A stretch of DNA of 64,000 nt from Saccharopolyspora thermophila (GTDB lineage Bacteria > Actinomycetota > Actinomycetes > Mycobacteriales > Pseudonocardiaceae). The notes beneath the pieces were generated by a model. The model searched no databases. It had not been told where the DNA came from and saw only the letters and a program-made list of their open reading frames with translations. The translations under genes and the position numbers were made by a program. The stretch is from the NCBI RefSeq assembly GCF_014646075.1, contig NZ_BMMT01000004.1, positions 227,416 through 291,415 of the forward strand. The letters run 5' to 3'. Of the stretch, positions 18,101 to 25,770 are shown piece after piece (positions within the stretch are counted from its first letter, which is position 1; each line of letters opens with the position of its first letter).

Positions 18101-19204
18101 GCGGTGCCGGCCCGCGGTGTCCAACGCCGACACGGCGGCGTTGCGCGCGCTGTCCACCAGCCGTTCGCGGTCCCGCAGGTTCTGTAGCTCCGAGTACGCC
18201 GGGTGGGAGCGCAACGCGTCGATACTGGACTCCAGCTCCGCTTCACGCCGTTCCAGCTCGGCGATCGCCTGCTGCGCGGCCGCGCGTTCCGTGGCCTTGG
18301 CCTCGACCTGCCTGCGCAACCCGGTGAGGTCCCGGCGCAGCATGCGCAGCTTGTCCTGCGCGGCGCGGCGGGCCTCCGCGCGCTCCCGCAGCGCGGCGAA
18401 CGCGTACCCGGAGTAGGTCGACAAAAACGCTTTCAACGCCTTGTCGGCGCTGGTCAACCGGACGATGTTGGACCGGATCGACTCCAGGTCGTCGAACGAG
18501 GTGGCCAGCCGCTCGATCAGCCCCGGGTCCAGCGGCGGCAGCGCGTCGGACAGGATCTGCTCCAGCTGGCCCTCCAGCACCTTCAACCCCACGTCGGGGT
18601 TGCGCAGCGTGCGCTGCAGGTGCAGCAGGTCGCCGTAGCGCGCGGCCGGCACGCCGTAGACCGTCGCCGCGACCTTCGCCCGGAACGCCTGGTCGTCGAG
18701 CACGCAGTCCGCACCCAGCAGCTCCCGCAGCTGCGCCGCCCCCAGCGGCACCCGGTCCGCGCCCACCAGGTGCAGGTTGATGCCCACCCGGCGGCTGGTG
18801 ACGAACCGCCACGAGTCGCTGATCGACTGCGACGTCTTCGACGCCTTCACCCCGATTCCGCAGGTGAGGAATTCCTCGCCCCCGTCCGGGGTTTCGCGGC
18901 GCAGCTCGATCCACGAGTAGCCGATGCGGTTCGGCCCGCCCGGGTACTCGTCGAGCATCAACCGCCGGATGCTGACCGTGTCGAAGCCCTTGGAGCCCAG
19001 CTGCCGCAGATCGCCGTCCAGGCACAGCGGCAGCAGCAGCTCCAGGGTCCGCGACTTGCCGGAGCCGTTGGTGCCCTGGAAGATCGCCCGGCCGCCGTCG
19101 AGGTCGAACGTGGTCTCGGCGTACTGCCAGATGTTGACGATCCCGCCGCGGTGCAGCCGCCAGCGGTTCGCAGCGGGCGCCGGGTCGGTGCTTGCTGGGC
19201 TCAC
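15104..19204 (-). CDS. jetC: Wadjet type II SMC-like ATPase JetC (TIGR02680)
   Basis: This 1366-residue MukB/SMC-like motor carries Walker A QGTNGSGKS (Lys50). Long coiled-coil arms interrupted by a hinge region run from about residue 290 to 1120. At the C-terminal head are the ABC signature LSSGETRLISY and Walker B LVLLDEAFERLDD. The start is the GTG at 19204, which overlaps the jetB stop (GTGA) and has GAGGA upstream; the open frame further upstream is only read-through over jetB. ATP-driven loop extrusion on small circular DNA is known for the family. Confidence 0.93.
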   Translation of the reverse strand: MSPASTDPAPAANRWRLHRGGIVNIWQYAETTFDLDGGRAIFQGTNGSGKSRTLELLLPLCLDGDLRQLGSKGFDTVSIRRLMLDEYPGGPNRIGYSWIELRRETPDGGEEFLTCGIGVKASKTSQSISDSWRFVTSRRVGINLHLVGADRVPLGAAQLRELLGADCVLDDQAFRAKVAATVYGVPAARYGDLLHLQRTLRNPDVGLKVLEGQLEQILSDALPPLDPGLIERLATSFDDLESIRSNIVRLTSADKALKAFLSTYSGYAFAALRERAEARRAAQDKLRMLRRDLTGLRRQVEAKATERAAAQQAIAELERREAELESSIDALRSHPAYSELQNLRDRERLVDSARNAAVSALDTAGRHRAQEHRSAESVVGLLRRLAGDTEAAGQAAARAAQQLSTAGLDGSLVPRPPAVPVAELRTEPARVRISPDPGAEPSDVERAVAPQLDADALTAEFQAALGGSAHAAEVARQRSAVTLALHQQARELDAARDRVAELQRLARQAQLTATEAAGRRNQAQQELTDAAAVWVERAQKWAAEWPSTVDATLPEPPAAEELAADRAATRRAREDVRRWAKPQLHEARRAVSAVEQEIAELRAVLQARERELVELRAGHERTPARPEWAVADRDPAQGRAFYELVDFHPALSAADRAGLEAALQSSGLLNAWVTADGSVPGLADLLAAPARAGTSGTLAELLVPAAEADCPVPPERVAALLASVSTNGDAGLSVSVTGAWQAGVLSGSWCKDAAEYVGAGAREAARTRRIAELEEKLARLRADIGEAERRHREATEHAAALEQHLESYPDDSDLLTGHAKLATALETSADADRKTVQLREQHDSAEQRWQAKRAELVRAAGEAGLPADTQALEAAHRAALDARAGIDALREAIESRCLPTLADLREVTLHHDAAVADRMEAEAQAERRCAEYAEQAAALAELTSAAGGQAQQIADTVSAYERERGEVRERLPQAREQLSGLREASARLETQLEHKQSQLAGREEEADTADRAFRQALRVPGLWSAADVSEEEPDPDEAARALLDADRRGSSETTVLNRLQALQHSLSGNYDITAADQDGLLTVTVTGEEGPQPVAEAARRVAQRLSEQRGYLNERYQSIFADYLIRDLADRLRGQVGIAEDLCRRMNEVLDGARSSQGVHVQLEWQPSAALGDDIKQAIKLVRTPFADRSDDQDALLRRVFTNLIESERDSTSGGYAEILARALDYRSWFAFTVRVRDTGPDGKPRVRRLRQLSSGETRLISYVTLFAAAAAFYDAVSVSSDGRGPLRLVLLDEAFERLDDPTIARMLGLLVDLDMDWLITWPSGWGVSPKIPKMHIYDVLRPRSGHGIACTHTTWDGTGLERADR

Positions 19205-20397
19205 CGCGAATCCTCTTCCATCTCGTCGAACAGTGACCAGCCCGCGGGTTCCGGCGCGGGCGGTTGCGGTTCCCGGCCGGGCGCCGGGGTGGCGTCGGGC
19301 TGCGGCAACCAGCGGTGCGCGGCCGGGCTGAGCAGCCACCGCCCGTCGTGCTCCTGCACCAGTCCGAGGCGGCGCAGCAGCGCCACCACCGCATGCACCA
19401 GGTCCTGGTGGTCCTCGGTGGCCTGCCGCGACCACGCCGCGGGATAGGAGTCGACCAGCTCCTGGCAGACGTCGGTGAGGTCCTGCCAGGTCACCGGGTG
19501 CCTGCCGGAGCAGTCCGGCTCGGCCCGGGACAGCAGCTTCGGCAGCGCCAGCTGCGTGATTCGGGCGACCGTGCCGGGGCCGGGGAAGGCCACGTCGGTG
19601 AGGTAGTCCTCCGGGTCACAGACCACCACGCCCTCCGCGCGGCACTCGCTGACCAGGCCGAAGAACCGCTCCAGCAGCCGGGACTCCGCGACCACGTGCT
19701 CGCGCAGCCAGGCGGCCTGCTCTGGCGGCAGGTCGTCGTAGAGCACGACCGGATCCTCGACCAGCCGGCGACGCACCGCGTGCGCCACGTTGCGTGGCCC
19801 GGCCGCGGCGGCCAGCTCGACCAGCCGCTGCGGGCTGTCGGCCTCGCCCAGCGGCCCGGCGACGAGCTGGCCGAGCAGGTCGGTGTCGATGGTGATCAGT
19901 GCCTCGGCGATGGCGTCCGCGGTCACCGAGCCCTCCGTCTCGGTGATCACCCCCAGCGCCACCAGGTGCCGCAGCGCCGCGGTGAGCGCCCGGCGGTCCG
20001 CCGGGTCGTCGACCACCGGGATGTCGGCCTCCGCTGCCGCCGCCCGGATGTCGCTGACCAGCCGGGACAGCAGCACCTGGCGGCCGATGCCGGTCAGCGC
20101 CGCCAGCGTCAGCGCCAGGTACGCGTACCCGCGCGGCGACAGCGACGCCTCACCGCGGGTGGCGTCCGCCCCGGGACCCGACTTGTACAGCCGCGCGAAC
20201 CGCCGCTCCACCACGAGCCGGTAGCCCAGCAGCGACGCGAACAGCTCCTGCAGCACGGTGCGCTGCCGGTAGATCATCGGCAGCAGGTCGCCGTCCGGTC
20301 CGTCCGCACGCAGCAGCGGGCGGCGCAGCAGCACCCGCGCGCAGCGCACCACGTTCGCCGCGTCGATGTCCGGCAGGTCGTCGAAGGTCGCGATCAC
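19201..20397 (-). CDS. jetB: Wadjet type II subunit JetB (TIGR02678, MukE-like)
   Basis: The 398-residue protein matches TIGR02678, the MukE-like winged-helix subunit of the type II complex (RRPLLRADGPDGDLLPMIYRQRTVLQELFASLLGYRL region at residues 28-63; LSPRGYAYLALTLAAL around 87-102). It starts with GTG overlapping the jetA stop (GTGA) and ends overlapping the jetC start, so the three condensin-like subunits are translationally coupled. The C-terminal 45 residues are Pro-rich and acidic, possibly a flexible link to partners. Confidence 0.9.
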   Translation of the reverse strand: MIATFDDLPDIDAANVVRCARVLLRRPLLRADGPDGDLLPMIYRQRTVLQELFASLLGYRLVVERRFARLYKSGPGADATRGEASLSPRGYAYLALTLAALTGIGRQVLLSRLVSDIRAAAAEADIPVVDDPADRRALTAALRHLVALGVITETEGSVTADAIAEALITIDTDLLGQLVAGPLGEADSPQRLVELAAAAGPRNVAHAVRRRLVEDPVVLYDDLPPEQAAWLREHVVAESRLLERFFGLVSECRAEGVVVCDPEDYLTDVAFPGPGTVARITQLALPKLLSRAEPDCSGRHPVTWQDLTDVCQELVDSYPAAWSRQATEDHQDLVHAVVALLRRLGLVQEHDGRWLLSPAAHRWLPQPDATPAPGREPQPPAPEPAGWSLFDEMEEDSR

Positions 20398-22034
20398 CGG
20401 GCGGACCCCCGCGCGGCCTCGGGCACGGCCCCGCCGCCGGACACCTCCAGCACCGTGTCGCGCAGCGTCAGCGTGCCCGAAGCGCTACGGATCCGGGTCT
20501 CCCGACCGGTTTCCGGCCGGACCGTCACCCGCAGCCGGTGCACCGGGTCCAGCGCCGAACCGGCGTCGTCGGCGCCCTCGCGCTGCGCCATCGCCAGCGT
20601 CAGTAGCTCGCACAGCACACCCAGCGCGTCGGCGGACAGCTTCCGCTCGGCCAGCCGCCCACCCGCCGTCGCCAGCTCGGCGACCGCTGCGCTGCGCCGC
20701 TCGTCGGCCTGGCGGGCCTGCGCCAGCAGCGTTTCTTCGGTCATCGGGTCGTCGAGCACCCGAGAGGTCCGGCCGCGCGCGCCGCGGTCGCCGCGGCTGC
20801 GCACGCTCACCGTCACGTCGAGCACCGGTCCGTCCCGCCACGGCACCTTGTCGTTGTCGCTGTCGTAGTCCGGAGCCGGTTGCAGGTGCCGCGCCGAGTG
20901 CAGGCCGAACGCGGCCGAGTAGAGCTGGTGCGCGGTGTCGTCGTCGGCGGTGTCCAACCACTTCGCCAGCTTCAGCAGCTCACCCCGGCGACCCGGCACC
21001 AGACCACCACCCGCGGTGGCGCGCTTGACGCTGGCCAGCAGCGAGCCGATCGCGCGGGCGGTCGCCTCGCGCAGCGCGGACACCTGGCTCGGGCGGCCCG
21101 GCGAGTCGACGAACCAGTCGGTCAGCTCCTGCCAGTCCGCCGCGGTGCGGCCCCGCGCGCGCTCCACGTCGGCGCCCAGCTGGTCGGCCGGGCCGAGCAG
21201 CCGCAGCAGCTCGGAACGCACGCCCGCCAGCCCGGCGAGCGAGGCGGCGATGGTCTCGGTGTGCCGCAGCACGTCCTCGACGACCATCTGGATGTAGTCG
21301 ACCAGCAGGTTGCGGAATCCGGAGATCTCGTCCGGCGCCAGCTGGTGGCGGGTCACCACCTGGCCGAGGTAGGCGTAGAAGTCGCGGACCGTGGCCGCGA
21401 GCTCGGCGTGCTGCAGGAACACCGTGGTGACCTGCTCGGCGAGCCGTTCCCGGGCCTGCCGCGCGGCCTTCGCCCCCGGGTCGCGGCGTTCGGCGGACAG
21501 CGCCTCCGACAGCGCCGCCCCGATCCCGGACAGTCCCCGGTCGATGGCTGGCAGCAGCTCACGGGTGACCTCGCGCGCGCCCTCGGGCGCCCGCAGCAGC
21601 GCGTCGACGTCCCGCTGCACCCGCACCGCGAGCTTGCTGACCTGGTAGCGGACGCTGCCGTGCTGGAACTCGGCGATGCTCGACGCGATCGTCTCCCGGC
21701 GGCCGACGACCAGGTTGCCCCACCGGACCAGCTGCTTGAGCCGGTCGATCACGGTGTCCACATCGGACTCACCGGGAGCCACCCGGCCCTCCCGCTCGGC
21801 CGCGGCCAGCGCCGCGCTGACCTCGCCCGCGGACAGGTCGGCCAGCAACGTCGAGGTGAACAGCCGCATGATCGCGAGGTACGTGCGGTGCTCGGGCGCC
21901 TGCAGGTACGCGAACAGCTGCAGGCGCTGCCCGTCGTCGCGGGTCTGCTCGGGAGCCTGCGTCGGCACGTCCGCCGCGGTGGTACCCGCGACGCCCGCGC
22001 GCAGCACGTCGGCTTCGTGATCCGGGGCCGTCAC
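20394..22034 (-). CDS. jetA: Wadjet type II subunit JetA (TIGR02677, kleisin-like)
   Basis: This is the first gene of the Wadjet operon and encodes the kleisin/MukF-like subunit that bridges JetC heads. It corresponds to TIGR02677, with the N-terminal LFAYLQAPEHRTYLAIMRLF stretch and a long helical middle. The frame is open to 22181, but the conserved part begins soon after the GTG at 22034 (VTAPDHEADV), giving 546 residues. The Shine-Dalgarno is weak, so the exact start is uncertain. In Mycobacterium smegmatis the equivalent eptABCD locus limits plasmid maintenance. Confidence 0.88.
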   Translation of the reverse strand: MTAPDHEADVLRAGVAGTTAADVPTQAPEQTRDDGQRLQLFAYLQAPEHRTYLAIMRLFTSTLLADLSAGEVSAALAAAEREGRVAPGESDVDTVIDRLKQLVRWGNLVVGRRETIASSIAEFQHGSVRYQVSKLAVRVQRDVDALLRAPEGAREVTRELLPAIDRGLSGIGAALSEALSAERRDPGAKAARQARERLAEQVTTVFLQHAELAATVRDFYAYLGQVVTRHQLAPDEISGFRNLLVDYIQMVVEDVLRHTETIAASLAGLAGVRSELLRLLGPADQLGADVERARGRTAADWQELTDWFVDSPGRPSQVSALREATARAIGSLLASVKRATAGGGLVPGRRGELLKLAKWLDTADDDTAHQLYSAAFGLHSARHLQPAPDYDSDNDKVPWRDGPVLDVTVSVRSRGDRGARGRTSRVLDDPMTEETLLAQARQADERRSAAVAELATAGGRLAERKLSADALGVLCELLTLAMAQREGADDAGSALDPVHRLRVTVRPETGRETRIRSASGTLTLRDTVLEVSGGGAVPEAARGSAR

Positions 22035-22067
22035 GGTCCGCCACGATATCCCGTCGGGATGACACGG

Positions 22068-22093
22068 CCGGTCACCTGGCAGGCGGTGACCGG
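22068..22093. promoter_or_regulatory. Inverted repeat in the jetA-cobD divergent gap
   Basis: CCGGTCACC (22068-22076) and GGTGACCGG (22085-22093) form a perfect 9-bp inverted repeat with an eight-base centre. It lies 34 bases upstream of the jetA start, in the only intergenic space available for its promoter, so it could be an operator or a transcript hairpin. Confidence 0.4.
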
Positions 22094-22183
22094 TCCCACC
22101 AGCCCCAGCGGTAGCGTTCCGACCAGCTCCGCGGCTGTCGAATCCGCGGAGTGCACAGCGGTTGATCAGGAGGAATGGCACCG

Positions 22184-23137
22184 GTGAGTGCGGGACGGGC
22201 GGTCGGACTCTTACTCGGAGTGGCTGCGGACGCGGCGATCGGCGATCCGCGGCGTGGGCACCCGGTTGCGGCCTTCGGCAAGGTCGCGCAGGCGGCGGAG
22301 CAGCTGCTGCACCGCGACCACCGGCTCCCCGGCATCGCCTACACGGGCCTGCTGGTCGGCGGCACCGTCGGGCTCGGCGTGCTGGCGCAGTGGTTGTCCC
22401 GGCGCAGCCCGGTGCTGGAGGCGATGGTCACCGGCCTGGCGACCTGGGCGGTGCTCGGTGGCTCGTCGCTGGCCGACGAGGGCACCGCGATGGCGCGGAT
22501 GCTCGACGCCGGGGAGCTCGACGCGGCCCGGGCCCGCCTGCGCAACCTGTGCGGACGCGACTCGGCCGTGCTCGACGGGCAGGGCCTGGCGCGGGCGACG
22601 GTCGAGTCGGTCGCGGAGAACACCTCCGACGCCGTGGTGGCACCGCTGGTGTGGGGCGCGGTCGCCGGGGTCCCCGGGCTGCTCGGCTACCGGGCGATCA
22701 ACACCCTCGATGCGATGGTCGGGCACCGCTCGCCGCGCTACCGCAACTTCGGCTGGGCGTCCGCGCGCCTGGACGACCTGGCCAACCTGGTTCCGTCCCG
22801 CATCGCCGCCGTGCTGACGTCGGCCTGCGCACCGGTGGTGGGCGGTTCGGCGAGCGGGGCATGGCGCACCTGGCGGCGGGACGCCGCGGCGCACCCCAGC
22901 CCGAACGCCGGGCAGGTCGAGGCGGCCTTCGCGGGGGCGCTGCAGATCCGCCTCGGCGGTCGCACGGTGTACGGCCACGCCGTCGAGCAGCGCCCGATCC
23001 TGGGGGAAGGCCGCACGGCCGACGCGGGCGACGTGACGCGCAGCGTGGAGCTGTCCCGCGTGATCGGCACGGTCACGGGTGTCCTGGCAGCAGGCGTGGC
23101 CCTGACCCGCGCCCTCCGCCGCCCCCGCACCCCCTGA
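22184..23137 (+). CDS. cobD: Adenosylcobinamide-phosphate synthase CobD/CbiB
   Basis: CobD attaches the aminopropanol (phosphate) arm to adenosylcobyric acid in vitamin B12 synthesis. This membrane protein has about 317 residues. Family motifs include IGDPRRGHPVAAFG at the N-terminus, AATVESVAENTSDAVVAPLVW-like sequence mid-protein, INTLDAMVGH and RYRNFGWASARLDDLANLVP. GTG at 22184 is preferred because AGGAGG (22168-22173) is ten bases away; ATG at 22175 is only one base from that Shine-Dalgarno. A matching CobC-like aminotransferase lies at 25771. No cobalamin riboswitch was found upstream. Confidence 0.92.
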   Translation: MSAGRAVGLLLGVAADAAIGDPRRGHPVAAFGKVAQAAEQLLHRDHRLPGIAYTGLLVGGTVGLGVLAQWLSRRSPVLEAMVTGLATWAVLGGSSLADEGTAMARMLDAGELDAARARLRNLCGRDSAVLDGQGLARATVESVAENTSDAVVAPLVWGAVAGVPGLLGYRAINTLDAMVGHRSPRYRNFGWASARLDDLANLVPSRIAAVLTSACAPVVGGSASGAWRTWRRDAAAHPSPNAGQVEAAFAGALQIRLGGRTVYGHAVEQRPILGEGRTADAGDVTRSVELSRVIGTVTGVLAAGVALTRALRRPRTP

Positions 23138-23240
23138 CCCGCGCGCCCACGCCCCCCGCCGCACAGCGGAAGCTCCCAAATTCGGGCAAATACGGGGGTG
23201 GCTTCGGCCTGGCGCCGGGGTGTCCGTGTTGGGTTTGCGG

Positions 23241-24116
23241 TTACTGGTTTGCCGACGTTTCGCGGGCGTGGCGTTCTGCTTCCTCGCGGCGCTCGTCCTC
23301 GGCGATCGCCTCGGCCACCGACATGCGCCTGCGGCGGCCCTTGCGGGCCTTGTCGGCGGGAGCGCCGTCTGCGGCGCTGGCCTCGGCGTCACCCGACCGC
23401 AGTTCGGAATAGATCAGGTAACCGATCGCGATGATCGCCATGGTGCCGAAGGCGATCCACTGCAGCGCGTAGGAGAAGTACGGGCCCGATTCCAGACGTG
23501 GCAGGGGCAGCGCACCGAGCACACCCGGCTGGCCTTCGGTGAGCGCGAAGTAGCCCGGGCGCAGCGTGATGCCGGTGCCGGTGGCGACGGTCTGCGAGTT
23601 CACCGCATACGTCCAACGGTGGCCGTCGTGGTCGAACAGCGGGCGGTTCTTACTGTCCTGCTCGTCGGCGCGGACGCGGGCGACGACGGTGACGTCGCCG
23701 GTCGGTGGCGCCGCGTACTCCGGCGCCTGCGTGCCGTTGACGGGGCGGACGAAGCCCCGGTCGACCAGCACCGTCGAGCCGCCCTCAAGCCGGAACGGGG
23801 TCAGTACCTCGAACGCGGGCTCGCCGAGCACGGTCCGCTGCCAGGCCAGCGTCTCGCCCTCCGGCAGGTACCGGCCGCGCAGCACGACCTGCGCCCACTC
23901 GGTGCGCTCGCTGGGGGCCTGTCCGGCGGGAAGAACCTCGGCGAGCGGTTTCGGCGGTGCGTGGAACGACTCGCTGATCGCGCTGTTGCGCGCCTGCGTC
24001 TCCTCGTTGCGGCTGAACTGCCACGGTGCGAGCAGGGTGAAGCACAGCGTGGCGAAGACCACGACCAGTCCGATCAGGCCGAGCCACCCGGGCCGCAGCA
24101 GAAACTTCAGACGCAC
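23241..24116 (-). CDS. SURF1 family cytochrome oxidase assembly protein
   Basis: SURF1 proteins help assemble haem-copper cytochrome c oxidase. This 291-residue copy has the usual layout. An N-terminal helix (RLKFLLRPGWLGLIGLVVVF...) is followed by an extracytoplasmic domain with LAPWQFSRN and VLVDRGFVRP, and by a second helix (YFSYALQWIAFGTMAIIAIGYLIY) with a charged cytoplasmic tail. GTG at 24116 matches the start of mycobacterial homologues; an upstream in-frame GTG at 24137 has no better Shine-Dalgarno. The position beside cobD and the LMW phosphatase matches M. tuberculosis gene order. Confidence 0.9.
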   Translation of the reverse strand: MRLKFLLRPGWLGLIGLVVVFATLCFTLLAPWQFSRNEETQARNSAISESFHAPPKPLAEVLPAGQAPSERTEWAQVVLRGRYLPEGETLAWQRTVLGEPAFEVLTPFRLEGGSTVLVDRGFVRPVNGTQAPEYAAPPTGDVTVVARVRADEQDSKNRPLFDHDGHRWTYAVNSQTVATGTGITLRPGYFALTEGQPGVLGALPLPRLESGPYFSYALQWIAFGTMAIIAIGYLIYSELRSGDAEASAADGAPADKARKGRRRRMSVAEAIAEDERREEAERHARETSANQ

Positions 24117-24220
24117 ACCCCTACGGTAGGCGGCCACCGACGGGTGGTGCTGCCGCCCCCAGCGCCGGTGTCACCTGTTCCACATGGCGCGAGAACGGGG
24201 CGCGATGCGACGCCGTGCAC

Positions 24221-25090
24221 TCAGCGGGCGCGGAGGGCGTTGCGGGCCGCGGCCACGGCTTGGGCGGCGTAGCCGCCGCCGAAGAGCACGGTGTGCACCA
24301 GCAGAGGGAAGAGCTGGTGCAGGTGGATGCGGTCGGCCCAGCCCTCGGCCAGCGGGCTGACCTCCTGGTAGGCGGCCAGCACCCGGTCCAGGTGTGGGCA
24401 GCCGAACAGGTGCAGCATCGCCAGGTCGGTCTCGCGGTGGCCGCCGTGCGCGGCCGGGTCGATCAACCAGGCCCGCTGCCCGCCCCAGTGCACGTTGCCG
24501 CTCCACAGGTCGCCGTGCAGCCGCGCGGGCGGTTCCGCCGGCCCGGCCAGCGCGTCGATGTCCGCGCACACCCGGCCGATCACCTCGGCCCCGTCCGGCC
24601 CGAGCAGGCCCGCATCCACCGCGCGCCGCAGGTACGGCTCCACGCGGTGGCGGGCGTAGAACGACGGCCACCGCTCGCAGGGTTCGTTGCGCATCGGCGC
24701 GAGCCCGATCCAGGCGTCCGCCGGACCGCCGGGCGGGGCGGCGCCGAACGCCGGTGCCCCGGCGGCGTGCAGCGCGGCCAGTTCCCGGCCGAGCCGCTCG
24801 GCGGCGCGTGGGGTGGGGGCCGCCTCCGGGATGTGTTCGGTGACCAGCCAGCGTTCGGTGTGCCCGTGCACGGCGGGTACCGCGACCGAGTCCGACTCGG
24901 CCAGCCACGCCAGGGACGCCGCTTCGGCCGCGACGGCGCCCGGCATCGTCTCCAGGGCGGTCTTGGCGAACACGGTCGTCCCGTCGTCGAGGCGGACGGC
25001 GAACGCCGCCGCCGTGTCGCCACCTCCGAGCCGGTGCACCTCCACCGGTTGCCGACCGGTGATCTCCGCCACTGCGTCCCGGGGGTTCAT
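24221..25090 (-). CDS. Fructosamine kinase family protein
   Basis: This 289-residue kinase-fold protein resembles fructosamine-3-kinases and aminoglycoside phosphotransferases. Visible motifs are VFAKTALETMPGAVAAEAASL (nucleotide-binding Lys and Glu), RLHGDLWSGNVHW (catalytic loop Asp) and LIDPAAHGGHRETDLAML (metal-binding Asp). It would phosphorylate glycated amines, promoting deglycation. The gene starts four bases after the phosphatase stop, implying co-translation and perhaps a shared protein-repair role, as seen for other fructosamine kinase-LMW phosphatase pairs. Confidence 0.88.
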   Translation of the reverse strand: MNPRDAVAEITGRQPVEVHRLGGGDTAAAFAVRLDDGTTVFAKTALETMPGAVAAEAASLAWLAESDSVAVPAVHGHTERWLVTEHIPEAAPTPRAAERLGRELAALHAAGAPAFGAAPPGGPADAWIGLAPMRNEPCERWPSFYARHRVEPYLRRAVDAGLLGPDGAEVIGRVCADIDALAGPAEPPARLHGDLWSGNVHWGGQRAWLIDPAAHGGHRETDLAMLHLFGCPHLDRVLAAYQEVSPLAEGWADRIHLHQLFPLLVHTVLFGGGYAAQAVAAARNALRAR

Positions 25091-25094
25091 CGGT

Positions 25095-25553
25095 TCACAC
25101 CCGCTCGCGAACCCAGTCCAGCAGACCCGGCATCGCGGCCTCGACCATCTCCAGCACGTCGTCGAACCCGCTCGGACCCCCGTAGTACGGGTCGGGCACC
25201 TCGGCCCGGTCCGCGGCGTCCGGATCGAAGGAGCGCAGCAGCCGCACCTTCGCCGGGTCGTCGACCATGCGGCGCACCGCCCGCAGGTGCCCGGCGTCCA
25301 TGGCGACCAGCAGGTCGGCGCCGAGGTGCGTCTCGTCGATCTGCGCCGCGACGTGGTCGGTGGGGTAGCCGTGCTCGGCGAGCACCTTCGCGGTGCGCGG
25401 GTCCGCGGGTTCGCCGACGTGCCACGGCCCGGTCCCGGCGCTGCTGACCTCGACCTGCCCGTCCAGCCCGGCGCGCCGGACCTGCTCACGGAAGACCAGG
25501 GCGGCCATCGGGGACCGGCAGATGTTGCCGGTGCAGATGAACGAGATGTGCAC
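25095..25553 (-). CDS. Low-molecular-weight protein tyrosine phosphatase
   Basis: The 152-residue phosphatase has the P-loop CTGNICRS (Cys7, Arg13) directly after the start and the general-acid loop DPYYGG near residue 119. The GTG at 25553 starts the protein as VHISFICTGNICRSP; the longer open frame upstream is not supported. It is the orthologue by position of M. tuberculosis PtpA. It is translationally coupled to the fructosamine kinase gene. Confidence 0.93.
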   Translation of the reverse strand: MHISFICTGNICRSPMAALVFREQVRRAGLDGQVEVSSAGTGPWHVGEPADPRTAKVLAEHGYPTDHVAAQIDETHLGADLLVAMDAGHLRAVRRMVDDPAKVRLLRSFDPDAADRAEVPDPYYGGPSGFDDVLEMVEAAMPGLLDWVRERV

Positions 25554-25770
25554 GTCCGGGAAGCATACGTGCCCGACTCCGCCGCGGACCTCGGCGCACC
25601 ACCAGCGCCGCTTCCACCGCGGGCGCCGCCCGAAGCCTCGTCCGGTTCGGCCGAGCCGAGGTGAGCACCGCCAGGCGGTGCGGACCGCAACGCTTGTCGA
25701 CCCGGTGGGCTCGAAGGGCAGTCGTCGTGACCCGGCGTCGGGGTTTTCCGTCCTGGTTAGACTGCGCGGG

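Noticed and set aside
22035..22183. Cobalamin riboswitch upstream of cobD
   Set aside because: No B12-box-like sequence and too little space; only the inverted repeat is present.
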